Shown: one piece after another, positions 51,851-62,667 of the stretch | How the letters are laid out: every line of letters begins with the position of its first letter | Position numbering within the stretch: position 1 is the first letter of the stretch | Source: JAZBPO01 sp963691775 | GTDB lineage: Bacteria; Pseudomonadota; Gammaproteobacteria; Pseudomonadales; Azotimanducaceae | Assembly: GCA_963691775.1 (NCBI GenBank) | Contig: OY829369.1 | Location: forward strand, 1,488,001-1,552,000 | Direction of reading: 5' to 3' | DNA: 64,000 nucleotides | Notes under the pieces: generated by a model | What the model was told of the DNA's origin: nothing | The model's input: only the letters and a program-made list of their open reading frames with translations | Database searches by the model: none | Position numbers and translations under genes: made by a program

Positions 51851-54281
51851 AGCCGGCACCGTGAACGGGGTCGAGGCCTGGCTCGCCGGGCGCGAGCTCG
51901 ATCTGTTCCCGTTCCAGCGCGAGACGATCTCCGCCTATCTCGCTGGCGAATCAGGCCTTGTGCACAGCGCAACGGGTTCCGGAAAGACCCTCGCCGCCTG
52001 GCTCGGACCGCTCACCGAAGCCCTCGGACAGGCAACCCCCGATCGCGGCCCGAAGGTGCTCTGGATCACGCCCCTGCGCGCGCTCGCGAATGACATCGCG
52101 CAGAACCTGCGCGCCGCGGCGGAGGGCGCCGGCGTGCCCTGGGAGGTCGCGCTGCGCACCGGCGACACGAGTTCCAGCGCCCGCGCCCGGCAGCGCAGGA
52201 AGCTGCCGGAAGCACTGGTCACGACCCCGGAGAGCCTTTCGCTACTGCTCAGCTATCCCGACACGGTGCGGCAGCTCGCCGGCCTGCGGGCGGTCGTCGT
52301 AGACGAATGGCATGAACTGCTCGGCAACAAGCGCGGCGTCCTGCTCGAACTCGGGCTCGCGCGCCTGCGTGCACTCTCGCCCGAACTCCGCTGCTGGGGG
52401 CTGTCGGCAACGCTCGGAAACACGGACGAGGCCATGGCCGTGCTCCTTGGGCCCGATCGCCCCGGCCGCCTCATCGCAAGCGATGCCGATCGGCCCGTGC
52501 AGATCGACACGCTCATTCCAGAAGCGCTCGAGCGCTTTCCCTGGGGCGGACACATCGGTCTGAAGCAGCTCGACGCCGTTGCCGACGCCATCGCCGAAGC
52601 AGAGTCGACGCTGGTCTTCTGCAACACCCGTTTCCAGGCCGAGGCCTGGTACGACGCGCTTCTACGCCATCGCATGGAATGGATCGATCGCATCGCCCTG
52701 CACCATGGCTCCCTCGATCGAGCACTTCGCGATCGCGTAGAAGCCATGCTTCGCGGCGGCGCCCTAAAGTGCGTGGTTGCAACATCGAGCCTCGATCTCG
52801 GCGTCGATTTCTCACCGGTCGATCAGGTCATCCAGGTGGGCGGCCCGAAGGGTGTCGCGCGCCTCCTGCAGCGCGCCGGACGCTCCGGCCACGCCCCGGG
52901 CCGCGTCTCGCGCGTGCGCTGCGCACCGAGCCATGCTCTGGAGATGCTCGAGTACGCAGCTGCGCGCCGCGCCGTTGCGACCGGCCGGATAGAACCGCGC
53001 ACGCCGCGGCGCAACTGCCTCGACGTGCTTGCCCAGCACGTGGTCACGCGCGTGCTCGGCGAACCGGCCACGCCCGAGACGATCCGCACGGAAGTCCGCG
53101 ACACGTACGCCTTCGCCGAACTCGGGGATGACGCCTGGCGCTGGGTGCTCGACTTCCTGCAGCGCGGCGGGCCCGCGCTCAAGGCCTATCCGGAGTACCG
53201 CAGGCTCGAATGCATCGACGGCGAATTGCGCATCGCCACGCCCGCCCTCGGCCGGCGCCATCGCATGGCCGTGGGCACGATCACCTCGGACGCGGCGATC
53301 AACGTCCAGTGGCTCGGCGGAGGGCGCATCGGCCACGTCGAGGAGTCTTTCATCTCGCGCCTCTCACCAGGGGACCGGTTCATGTTTGCCGGGCGCGTGC
53401 TCGAACTCGTGCGGGTCAAGGACATGACCGCCTACGTCCGCAAGGCGAGGAGCGTGCGCCGCGCCATCCCGCGCTGGGCCGGCGGCCGTCTCCCCCTGTC
53501 GAGCGAACTCGCGGACGGCGTGCTCGAGCTCTGCGAGGCCTTCGACGCGGGGCACATCGAAGACCCGGAGGTCGAGGCCCTGACGCCGCTGCTGTCCGTG
53601 CAGCGTGACTGGTCGGCGCTGCCCGCGCGCGAGGTGCTCGTTGTCGAACGCATCCGCACCCGCGAAGGACACCATCTGTTCATCTACCCCTTCGCCGGTC
53701 GCCTCGTGCACGAGGGCCTGTCCGCGCTCGTCGCCTGGCGCCTCGGGCAGGTGATGCCTGCGACGTTCACGACGGCCGTGAACGACTACGGCTTCGAGCT
53801 GCTCACGGCAGACCCACTCGAAGTGAACGAGCACATGGTGCGCCGGGCGCTTTTGCCTGAGCGCCTTGCCGAGGACGTGCTCGCCTGTATCAACGCCGGC
53901 GAACTGGCGCGGCGCCGTTTCCGCGAGATCGCGCGCATCGCGGGCCTCGTCTTCCAGGGCTATCCCGGCGCTGGCAAGTCCACGAAGCAGCTGCAGGCCT
54001 CGTCGGGGCTCATTCACGACGTGCTCGAACGCCACGATCCGGAAAACGCCTTCCTCGCCCAGGCACAGCGCGAAGTCCTTGAGGAGGAACTGGAGGCATT
54101 ACGCCTGTCCGCTGTCCTCGAGCGAAGCCAGGGGCAGACCATCCGCCTCACCACCCCGCGGCGCCTCACGCCGTTCGCGTTCCCACTGTGGGTGGATCGC
54201 ATCCAGACCCGCCTGTCGACCGAGTCCTGGCAGGACCGGGTCGCGCGCATGCTCGGCGACCTCGAGGCCGCAGCGGGATGA
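51843..54281 (+). CDS. Ligase-associated Lhr-type DEXH helicase
   Basis: 812 residues. Walker A VHSATGSGKTLAAWL, DEXH as VVVDEWHELLGNKRG, motif III WGLSATLGN, motif V SSLDLGVDFSPVDQVIQVGG and motif VI LLQRAGRSGHAPG; then the Lhr-specific winged-helix and DUF1998-free C-terminal part. The start is a GTG at 51843 inside the ligase 3' end. It unwinds or remodels DNA for the cassette nucleases; the overlap with ligase and with pdeM (ATGA at 54278) shows coupled translation. Confidence 0.93.
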   Translation: MAEAGTVNGVEAWLAGRELDLFPFQRETISAYLAGESGLVHSATGSGKTLAAWLGPLTEALGQATPDRGPKVLWITPLRALANDIAQNLRAAAEGAGVPWEVALRTGDTSSSARARQRRKLPEALVTTPESLSLLLSYPDTVRQLAGLRAVVVDEWHELLGNKRGVLLELGLARLRALSPELRCWGLSATLGNTDEAMAVLLGPDRPGRLIASDADRPVQIDTLIPEALERFPWGGHIGLKQLDAVADAIAEAESTLVFCNTRFQAEAWYDALLRHRMEWIDRIALHHGSLDRALRDRVEAMLRGGALKCVVATSSLDLGVDFSPVDQVIQVGGPKGVARLLQRAGRSGHAPGRVSRVRCAPSHALEMLEYAAARRAVATGRIEPRTPRRNCLDVLAQHVVTRVLGEPATPETIRTEVRDTYAFAELGDDAWRWVLDFLQRGGPALKAYPEYRRLECIDGELRIATPALGRRHRMAVGTITSDAAINVQWLGGGRIGHVEESFISRLSPGDRFMFAGRVLELVRVKDMTAYVRKARSVRRAIPRWAGGRLPLSSELADGVLELCEAFDAGHIEDPEVEALTPLLSVQRDWSALPAREVLVVERIRTREGHHLFIYPFAGRLVHEGLSALVAWRLGQVMPATFTTAVNDYGFELLTADPLEVNEHMVRRALLPERLAEDVLACINAGELARRRFREIARIAGLVFQGYPGAGKSTKQLQASSGLIHDVLERHDPENAFLAQAQREVLEEELEALRLSAVLERSQGQTIRLTTPRRLTPFAFPLWVDRIQTRLSTESWQDRVARMLGDLEAAAG

Positions 54282-54952
54282 CGCCCTACGAGATCGTCTT
54301 CGGCGGGGAACGGGTGCTGCTGGACGCTGATCGCGCTGCCCTCTGCCGCGAGCATCTGCTCATCGCCGACGTGCATCTCGACAAGGCTGCGACCTTTCAG
54401 CGCGCGGGCCTGGCAGTGCCGCTCGGCGACGAAGGAAGCGACCTGGACCGCATCGCCCACCTTGCCGAGCGCCACGGCGTGCGTGACGTGGTCGTGCTAG
54501 GGGACCTCGTACACGCGCCGCCCCGGCGCGGCAGCCGAACGGAAGCTGTGCTGCTGCGCTGGCTGGACGCTCATCCCGACCTTGAGCTGAGGGTGATCGT
54601 CGGCAATCACGATCGAGATGCGGCAGAACGTTTCGCACACTGGCCGGTGCGCTGGATCGCCGACGGCCTGAGCCTCGGCGACATCGAGCTGCGCCACGAA
54701 CCAAGCGCGGTGCGCCGCGATGGCTTCGAAATCGCCGGCCACCTGCATCCGGCCCTGCGCCTGCGCGATCGCCATCGCGACGCCGCTCGCCTCGTCGGCT
54801 TCTGGCAGCGGCCCCGGAGCCTCGTCCTGCCGGCGTTCGGCAGTTTCACTGGCGGGCACGCCGTTCGCCTGGAGGGGCGCGCTCAGTTCCACGCCATCGT
54901 CGACGACCGGATCGTCCGCATCGACGCGCGGCAATCGAGCGTCAGTGCCTGA
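54278..54952 (+). CDS. pdeM: Ligase-associated endonuclease PdeM
   Basis: 224 residues of the calcineurin-like phosphoesterase fold. Metal motifs: LIADVHLDKAATF, VVVLGDLVHAPPR, RVIVGNHDRDA and EIAGHLHPALRL. Its start overlaps the helicase stop as ATGA. It is the last gene of the cassette; the following 225 bp contain no recognisable gene. Confidence 0.93.
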   Translation: MTPYEIVFGGERVLLDADRAALCREHLLIADVHLDKAATFQRAGLAVPLGDEGSDLDRIAHLAERHGVRDVVVLGDLVHAPPRRGSRTEAVLLRWLDAHPDLELRVIVGNHDRDAAERFAHWPVRWIADGLSLGDIELRHEPSAVRRDGFEIAGHLHPALRLRDRHRDAARLVGFWQRPRSLVLPAFGSFTGGHAVRLEGRAQFHAIVDDRIVRIDARQSSVSA

Positions 54953-55177
54953 GAGATCATCGCCGGCCCAACCGCCACTCGGTCACGATCCGTGCGCCCT
55001 GCCCGGGGCGGCAGCGACCAGCAGGCAGGTCAAAGGCAGCCGCCCGTCGCGGCGCCGCACAAAGCCCTCAAGAATCGTACCCTCGGTGCCGATAGTCTGC
55101 CTGGCGAGGTCCGCCGCGGGCAGGTCATGGACAGGACCGACCGGTAGCACTCTGAAACACTGGCCCGGGAGAACGAT

Positions 55178-57214
<2,037 letters not shown>

Positions 57215-57526
57215 GCCGCTTCGGGCGCTGGGGCGAGGCGCGGTCACGGCAGGCGCACTTTCCATCTACTGCGCCATGGCGACCACGCCCACAGCCGATG
57301 CCGCAGTCAGGGGCCAGGGTATCGACAGGGCATTGCCGGCCACCTCTGACAGCCGCGTGACCACAAGCTGCCCCGCGCCTTCGAACAGGGCCACCGGAAC
57401 GGCACAGACGCGCGCTACCACCCGAGGCCGCAGCCGCATGACGCCACATCGACGACGGCGGACCACTGGGCGCGTAGCATGCGTCGGCGCCCAGAGCGCT
57501 TACCGGCACCGGGACATCGGCGGACC
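57215..57526. other. 312-bp gap after the hybrid kinase
   Basis: No gene is supported. A 66-residue minus-strand frame (57266-57466) encodes a hydrophobic stretch (SIPWPLTAASAVGVVAMAQ), but it has no ribosome binding site and no recognisable family. The EamA start at 57527 and the kinase stop at 57214 bound the stretch. Confidence 0.45.
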
Positions 57527-58405
57527 TTGGAACTCTGGATCCTCATCACCGTTCTCGCGGCCTTCCTGCAGAATCTGCGCTCCATGCTGCAGAAGCGCGC
57601 GGCCGACTCGCTCAGCGTCAACGGCGCGAGCTACACGCGCTTTCTCTTCGCGCTGCCCTTCGTACTCGTCTATGTGACGGCTCTCGGCATCCGCGGCGCG
57701 CTGCCGGTGCCGGCGCTCGAGACGATTGTGTACGCCGCCCTGGGCGGCGCCGCGCAGATTCTCGGTACCTCATGCCTCATCGCGTCCTTCGCCGGCGGCC
57801 GCTTCGCGATCGGCACTGCGTTTTCCAAGACCGAGGCAGCCCAGACCGCAGTCTTCGGGCTCGCGCTTCTGGGAGAGCGCCTGTCGGCGCTTGCGCTGGC
57901 GGGGCTGTCGGTAAGCTTCATCGGGGTGCTCATCCTGTCCGGTGTCGATCGCAGCGCCGCGCGGTCCACGCCGCTTCGCACCGTCGCGTTCGGCGTCCTC
58001 AGCGGGGCCGGTTTCGCCGTTTCCGCCGTCTGCTACCGGGCAGCGGCCCTCGCGCTCCCGGAAGGCGACTTCCTCGCGCGCTCAGGCGTGACCCTGGGGC
58101 TCGCCGTGTCGCTGCAGACGCTCATGCTCGGAAGCTGGCTCGCTCTGCGCGAGCCGGGGGAAGTCAGGCGCGTGCTCGCAAGCTGGCGCACCTCAGTGCT
58201 CGTCGGTGTAGCCGGCGCGAGCGCGTCTGCCGCCTGGTTCGCGGCCATGACGCTGACGAACGCCGCCCTGGTGCGTGCGCTCGGCCAGATCGAGCTGGTG
58301 TTCACCTTCGCGGCGTCCGCGCTGATCTTCCGCGAACGCATCCGCGGCCGCGAACTGGCGGGCGCGCTGCTGATCGTTGCCGGGATCTGGCTGCTCATCG
58401 CCTGA
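57527..58405 (+). CDS. EamA/DMT-superfamily transporter
   Basis: 292 residues, ten membrane helices in two EamA repeats. The family opening MELWxLxTLLAAFxQNxR is matched by a TTG start at 57527: LWILITVLAAFLQNLRSML. Later motifs are AALGGAAQILGTSCLIASF, FSKTEAAQTAVFGLALLGE and LVRALGQIELVFTFAASALI. The longer frame from 57479 adds only an Arg/Pro-rich leader. It probably exports a metabolite or amino acid; no specific substrate is indicated. Confidence 0.82.
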   Translation: MELWILITVLAAFLQNLRSMLQKRAADSLSVNGASYTRFLFALPFVLVYVTALGIRGALPVPALETIVYAALGGAAQILGTSCLIASFAGGRFAIGTAFSKTEAAQTAVFGLALLGERLSALALAGLSVSFIGVLILSGVDRSAARSTPLRTVAFGVLSGAGFAVSAVCYRAAALALPEGDFLARSGVTLGLAVSLQTLMLGSWLALREPGEVRRVLASWRTSVLVGVAGASASAAWFAAMTLTNAALVRALGQIELVFTFAASALIFRERIRGRELAGALLIVAGIWLLIA

Positions 58406-58439
58406 GCGGCAGCGCCGTCGGATCGATCGGATGGCCGCC

Positions 58440-58901
58440 TCACCGGCCCGGGCCGCCCCCCATACGCGCACTGAAGTCCCAGGCGGTCAGCCAGCTCGGC
58501 TCGATGCGGATCGCAACCTCATCCTCCGCGCGGGACAACAGCCAGCGCGCAAGATTCGACTCGCGGTCGCCGAGGTAACGATCAAGGAGCACTTCCAGGC
58601 GCGCCGCGCCCGCTTCCGGCAGCAGATGCGCGCGGCCCTGCCCGCGCACGCCACGATAGGGCGGTTCGTTCACGGACACCTCGAAACCCACCTCCGGCGC
58701 ACGTGCCAGTGCTTCCGTGAGGCGCGCATTGCGATGGCTCGCGCACCAGAGCGCGCCGGCCTCGTGAGCAAACCAGAGCGACACCACGAGCGGCGCGCCC
58801 CCGGACCAGGTCACTGCGAGGCGAAGCGGCGAGCGTTCCTCGTCGAGGAATCTTGCCACCGCAGCGGCGTCCCATGGGCCGCGCACGCGCGGCGGCCTCA
58901 T
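58440..58901 (-). CDS. Pyridoxamine 5'-phosphate oxidase-like (PPOX) protein
   Basis: 153 residues: a split-barrel flavin or F420-type fold with the usual PLVVSLWFAHEAGALWCASH strand pair, the central EVGFEVSVNEPPYRGVRGQG and a C-terminal EVAIRIEPSWLTAWDFSARM. Members reduce or oxidise small molecules, or bind heme or flavin. Its start overlaps the short asparaginase gene's stop as ATGA, so the two are coupled. Confidence 0.78.
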   Translation of the reverse strand: MRPPRVRGPWDAAAVARFLDEERSPLRLAVTWSGGAPLVVSLWFAHEAGALWCASHRNARLTEALARAPEVGFEVSVNEPPYRGVRGQGRAHLLPEAGAARLEVLLDRYLGDRESNLARWLLSRAEDEVAIRIEPSWLTAWDFSARMGGGPGR

Positions 58902-59389
58902 GCGTCGGTCACCTCGAAACGATTGGCCGATCGATTCTTGCGCGCATGGCCGGGCTCGAAGAGCTGACCGTTCATGGCGACGTAAACGCCCGGCGCCGCC
59001 GTGCGCAGCACGCCGAGCGCGAAGCCGATGTTGAACACCGCATCGGAATCGCGAAGGGTCGCGGGCTGCATGGACCCCGTGAGGACGATGGTCTTGTCTG
59101 ACACCGCGCGGAGCCGTTCAGCCGTTTCGAGCATCGTGTCCGTGCCATGAGTCACCAGTACTCGATCCGCGTCGGCTCGGCGCACCGCGTCGACGATCGC
59201 GTCTCGGTCCGGCTCAGTCAGTTCGAGGCTGTCCTTGCGTAGGAGCGCGTCGATGGTCCAGCTGAACGTCACGTTCGCCTGGGCGAGCAGCGCTCCGACC
59301 TGCGGTTCGCCTACCTCGAACTCAGACAGCCGATCGAAGTAGATCTTGTCGATCGTCCCGCCCGTGGTGACGACGTGTAGGTCCCTCAT
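58898..59389 (-). CDS. Asparaginase-domain protein, N-terminal domain only
   Basis: 163 residues. The nucleophilic Thr motif is DLHVVTTGGTIDKIY and the second is VLVTHGTDTMLETAERL; then TIVLTGSMQPATLRDSDA and the end GVYVAMNGQLFEPGHARKNR. It covers only the N-terminal domain of type I/II asparaginases (~330 residues) and stops cleanly, so it belongs to the known short family of unknown substrate rather than to a truncated gene. The ATG at 59389 follows AGGAC. It heads the two-gene run with the PPOX protein. Confidence 0.85.
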   Translation of the reverse strand: MRDLHVVTTGGTIDKIYFDRLSEFEVGEPQVGALLAQANVTFSWTIDALLRKDSLELTEPDRDAIVDAVRRADADRVLVTHGTDTMLETAERLRAVSDKTIVLTGSMQPATLRDSDAVFNIGFALGVLRTAAPGVYVAMNGQLFEPGHARKNRSANRFEVTDA

Positions 59390-59529
59390 GTCCTGCCGAT
59401 TCCGTGCCGGTGGTCGCGAGTGCTCGATTCTACGCCCGTGCGCGTTCACGCAGGGGTCACGGCAGCGGGGCGAAAGTGAAAGTGCGCGTACAATCCACGC
59501 GCGCCCTCCCCAGCCAACGGAACGGAGTT

Positions 59530-62169
59530 TTGCTGAACACCTTCACCCGCGCCTACCTTGCCCTCGTGATCGGTCGCCCGGTGGTGACGCTGCTCCTCCT
59601 CGCTGTGGTGGCGGTGCTCGCGGCAGCGCACCTCGAGGACTTCCGCCTCGACGCGTCGTCCGACTCGCTCGTCGTCGAAACGGACCCGGATCTCGCGGCC
59701 TTTCGCCGCGCCAGCGCTCGCTATGGCGGCGCCGAGTTCCTGATCGTCACCTTCGAGCCCGAGGGCGATCTGTTTGCCGATGCATCGATCGAAACGCTGG
59801 CCGACCTGAAAGGCGCTCTGGAGGCCGTCCCGGGGGTCGAGTCGGTTCTGAGCCTGCTCGACGTGCCGCTCCTGCGCAGTCCGCCCGTGCCGCTTTCGGA
59901 GCTGGCCAGCAACATCCGCACGCTGACTTCACCCGGTACGGACCGCGAACTCGCTCGCGTCGAGTTCACCACCAGCCCGCTCTATGCCGACCTCCTTGTC
60001 AGCCGCACGGGTGACGTGACGGCGCTGCAGGTGAACCTGCCACGCGATCAGCGCTACTCCGAGCTCCTGGAGCTGCGGAACACGCTGCTCTCTCGCGTTC
60101 GGGCCGGCGAGGCCAGCGCAGAGGAAGCGGCCGAGCTTGCACGCGTCGGCGCCGAATTCGATGCCTACAAACGCATCGCGGCCGCGCGCCAGCGCACGCT
60201 GATCGAGACCGTGCGCGCCACGATCGAGCCCTACCGCGCGCAGGCAACGGTACATCTCGGCGGCGTCCCCATGATCGCCGACGACATGCTGCGCTTCGTG
60301 CAGAGTGACCTCGAAACCTTCGGCGTCGCTGTCCTGCTGCTCATCGTCGCGACGCTCACCTTTTTCTTCCGCCGCCCTCGCTGGGTCCTGTTGCCGATCG
60401 CCACCAGCGCCCTCGTGACCCTCTACATGCTCGGGCTCCTCGGCGCGCTCGGCTGGCCGGTTACGGTGATTTCCTCGAACTTCGTCTCGCTGCTGATGAT
60501 CATCAGCATCTCCCTGAACATTCACCTGATCGTTCGCTATCGCGAACTGCACCTGCAGGCGCCGGATGCGGCCGTCCGCGAACGCGTCGAGGCGACGCTG
60601 CGCGACAAGTTCCTGCCCTGTTTCTACACCGCCCTGACGACCATGGTCGCCTTCGGCTCACTCGTGAGTTCCGGCATTGTCCCGGTGATCGATTTCGGCT
60701 GGATGATGACCATCGGCGTCGCAGTCGCCCTCGCCGTTGCGTTCATGCTCTTTCCCGCAGTGGTCGTACTGCTCCCGGAGCGCCCCCCGCGCGGCACCCA
60801 TGGCCAGCGCATTGATGCCACGGAGGCGCTGGGCCGCTTCACGGCCAACGGCCCGCTGCGAACGGTCGCCATCGCCCTCGTCCTGACCGCCATCTCGGTC
60901 GCGGGCATCACGCGCCTTTCGGTCGAGTCGAGCTTCATCGACTACTTCAACGAGAACACCGAGATCTACCAGGGGATGCGCTATCTCGACGCCCATCTCG
61001 GCGGCACCACGCCCCTGGACGTACTGATCGATTTTCCCGAGATCGATACGAGCTTCGGCGGAGATGCGAACGCCGACGGTGATCCGCTTGCGGAAGATCC
61101 GTTTGCGGACGATCCGTTCGGCGATCCGTCTGCCGATGCGTCGACACAGCAACAGGCCGAGGAGGACCCGTTCGGGGACCCGTTCGGGGATCCATTCGGG
61201 GACCCATTCGGGGACCCAATCGGGGACCCAATCGGGGACCCCGACGGAGATGGCAACAATGCAGGCGGCGCCACCGACATCGATCGCTACTGGTTCACGC
61301 CGGACAAGATCGCCCTGGTAGAGGACATCCAGGCCTACCTTGAAGCCCAGCCCGAAACCGGCAAGGTCGTCTCCCTTGCAACGCTCCACGCCATTGCGAA
61401 GAGCTTCAACGACGACCGCGCCCTGTCGGGCCCGGAGCTGGTGATCGTGATCGGCGCCATCCCAGAGCCCTTCCAGTCAACGCTGCTGCGCCCCTATGCG
61501 TCACCGGAGGCGAATCAGGCGCGGCTGTCTGTGCGCATGTACGAATCGAATCCGGCGCTCGACCGCGCCGACTTCCTTGCGCGCGTGCGAACCCACATCG
61601 CCGATGAGCTCGGCGTCGGCGAAGGGCGCGTGCACCTCACGAGCTTCCTCGTGCTCTTCAACAACATGCTGCAGTCGCTCTACACCTCGCAGGCAACGAC
61701 CGTGCTCTGGGTCGGAGCGGGCATCCTCGCGACCTTCGTCGTGCTGTTCCGATCGATCACGCTCGGCGCCATCGCGCTCGTGCCGAACGCCCTTGCTGCC
61801 GCCATCATCCTGGGCGCCATGGGCTGGGCCGGCCTGCCACTCGATCTCATGACGATCACGATCGCGGCAATCGTCATCGGCATCGGCGTCGACGACACCA
61901 TTCACTACGTGCATCGCTACGGCCAGGAACTGGCACTGCGCGGCGATCCGATGGCTGCCCTGCACGGGAGCCACGGATCCATTGGCCACGCGCTCTACTA
62001 CACGTCGCTGACGGTCATTGCCGGCTTCTCGGTGCTTGCGCTGTCCAACTTCAACCCGACAATCTACTTCGGAACGCTCACGGCCCTGTCCATGGCGGTC
62101 GCGCTGCTCGCGAACCTCACCCTGCTGCCCGCGCTGCTGGTCCTGCTGAAGCCGCGCATTCCCGCCTGA
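59530..62169 (+). CDS. RND/MMPL-family exporter with Asp-Pro-Phe-Gly repeat loop
   Basis: 879 residues. A first helix (AYLALVIGRPVVTLLLLAVV), a large periplasmic loop, then a sterol-sensing-type six-helix bundle (TLTFFFRRPRWVLLPIATSA, VTVISSNFVSLLMIISISLN), a second loop, and a second bundle with TITIAAIVIGIGVDDTIHYV carrying the paired Asp of RND proton relays. The second loop contains a run of DPFG/IGDP units (residues ~520-565), encoded by six tandem 12-bp units. It lacks TolC- or MFP-type partners nearby, so it resembles single-component lipid or hopanoid exporters. Start: TTG at 59530 after GGAG; an upstream GTG around 59473 is possible. Confidence 0.82.
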   Translation: MLNTFTRAYLALVIGRPVVTLLLLAVVAVLAAAHLEDFRLDASSDSLVVETDPDLAAFRRASARYGGAEFLIVTFEPEGDLFADASIETLADLKGALEAVPGVESVLSLLDVPLLRSPPVPLSELASNIRTLTSPGTDRELARVEFTTSPLYADLLVSRTGDVTALQVNLPRDQRYSELLELRNTLLSRVRAGEASAEEAAELARVGAEFDAYKRIAAARQRTLIETVRATIEPYRAQATVHLGGVPMIADDMLRFVQSDLETFGVAVLLLIVATLTFFFRRPRWVLLPIATSALVTLYMLGLLGALGWPVTVISSNFVSLLMIISISLNIHLIVRYRELHLQAPDAAVRERVEATLRDKFLPCFYTALTTMVAFGSLVSSGIVPVIDFGWMMTIGVAVALAVAFMLFPAVVVLLPERPPRGTHGQRIDATEALGRFTANGPLRTVAIALVLTAISVAGITRLSVESSFIDYFNENTEIYQGMRYLDAHLGGTTPLDVLIDFPEIDTSFGGDANADGDPLAEDPFADDPFGDPSADASTQQQAEEDPFGDPFGDPFGDPFGDPIGDPIGDPDGDGNNAGGATDIDRYWFTPDKIALVEDIQAYLEAQPETGKVVSLATLHAIAKSFNDDRALSGPELVIVIGAIPEPFQSTLLRPYASPEANQARLSVRMYESNPALDRADFLARVRTHIADELGVGEGRVHLTSFLVLFNNMLQSLYTSQATTVLWVGAGILATFVVLFRSITLGAIALVPNALAAAIILGAMGWAGLPLDLMTITIAAIVIGIGVDDTIHYVHRYGQELALRGDPMAALHGSHGSIGHALYYTSLTVIAGFSVLALSNFNPTIYFGTLTALSMAVALLANLTLLPALLVLLKPRIPA
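61165..61236 (+). repeat. Six 12-bp tandem repeats inside the RND gene
   Basis: Units gacccgttcggg (x2), gatccattcggg, gacccattcggg and gacccaatcggg (x2) run without gaps, encoding DPFGDPFGDPFGDPFGDPIG and so on. Less regular DPFA/DPFG units precede them (61096-61128). The 12-bp length keeps the frame when units are gained or lost. Confidence 0.9.
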
Positions 62170-62178
62170 GCCTGCTCC

Positions 62179-62568
62179 TCAGGCGGTTTCAACGGCGGCT
62201 AGAAAGAGATCGCGCAGGGAAATAATGCCGACCGGCCGGCCGTCCTGCACCACGGGCAGATGGCGGAAGTGGCCGGACCGCATGAGCTCGATACAGCGAT
62301 CGAGCGATTCGTCGCGGCCGACGGTGATCACGTCCCGGGTCATGATCTCCGATACCTTCGTACGCTGAGACGCAGCGCGGTCCAGGATGACCTTGGTGAC
62401 GTAGTCACGCTCGGACACGATGCCGACAAGGAAGCCATCGATCTGTACAAGCAAGGCGCCGACGCGGTGCGCGTTCATCATCTTCGCGGCGTCGAATACC
62501 GATGCGAGCGGATCGATCCAGTGGACCTCGCTCCCCTTCGCGTCGAGCGCGTCCTGAACGGTCTTCAT
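62179..62568 (-). CDS. CBS-domain pair protein
   Basis: 129 residues made almost entirely of two CBS motifs: DPLASVFDAAKMMNAHRVGA with LLVQIDGFLVGIVSERDYV, and EIMTRDVITVGRDESLDRCI with HFRHLPVVQDGRPVGIISLR. Such small proteins bind adenosine nucleotides as dimers and tune a partner. The ATG at 62568 follows GGGGAGAG. It converges with the RND gene, with 9 bp between stops, and lies 99 bp after the Nramp-like gene on the same strand. Confidence 0.93.
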   Translation of the reverse strand: MKTVQDALDAKGSEVHWIDPLASVFDAAKMMNAHRVGALLVQIDGFLVGIVSERDYVTKVILDRAASQRTKVSEIMTRDVITVGRDESLDRCIELMRSGHFRHLPVVQDGRPVGIISLRDLFLAAVETA

Positions 62569-62667
62569 GATGCTCTCCCCTGTCCGTTCTCCCCTGCCCC
62601 CCGGCTCCCCGCGCGCGGGGGGGACATGGAATGTGCGCCCCGATCGGAGCGAACGCAACGTCTCGGC

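Noticed and set aside
57266..57466. 66-residue minus-strand frame with a hydrophobic stretch
   Set aside because: It has no ribosome binding site, no recognisable family and no clear operon partner, so it is not listed as a gene.
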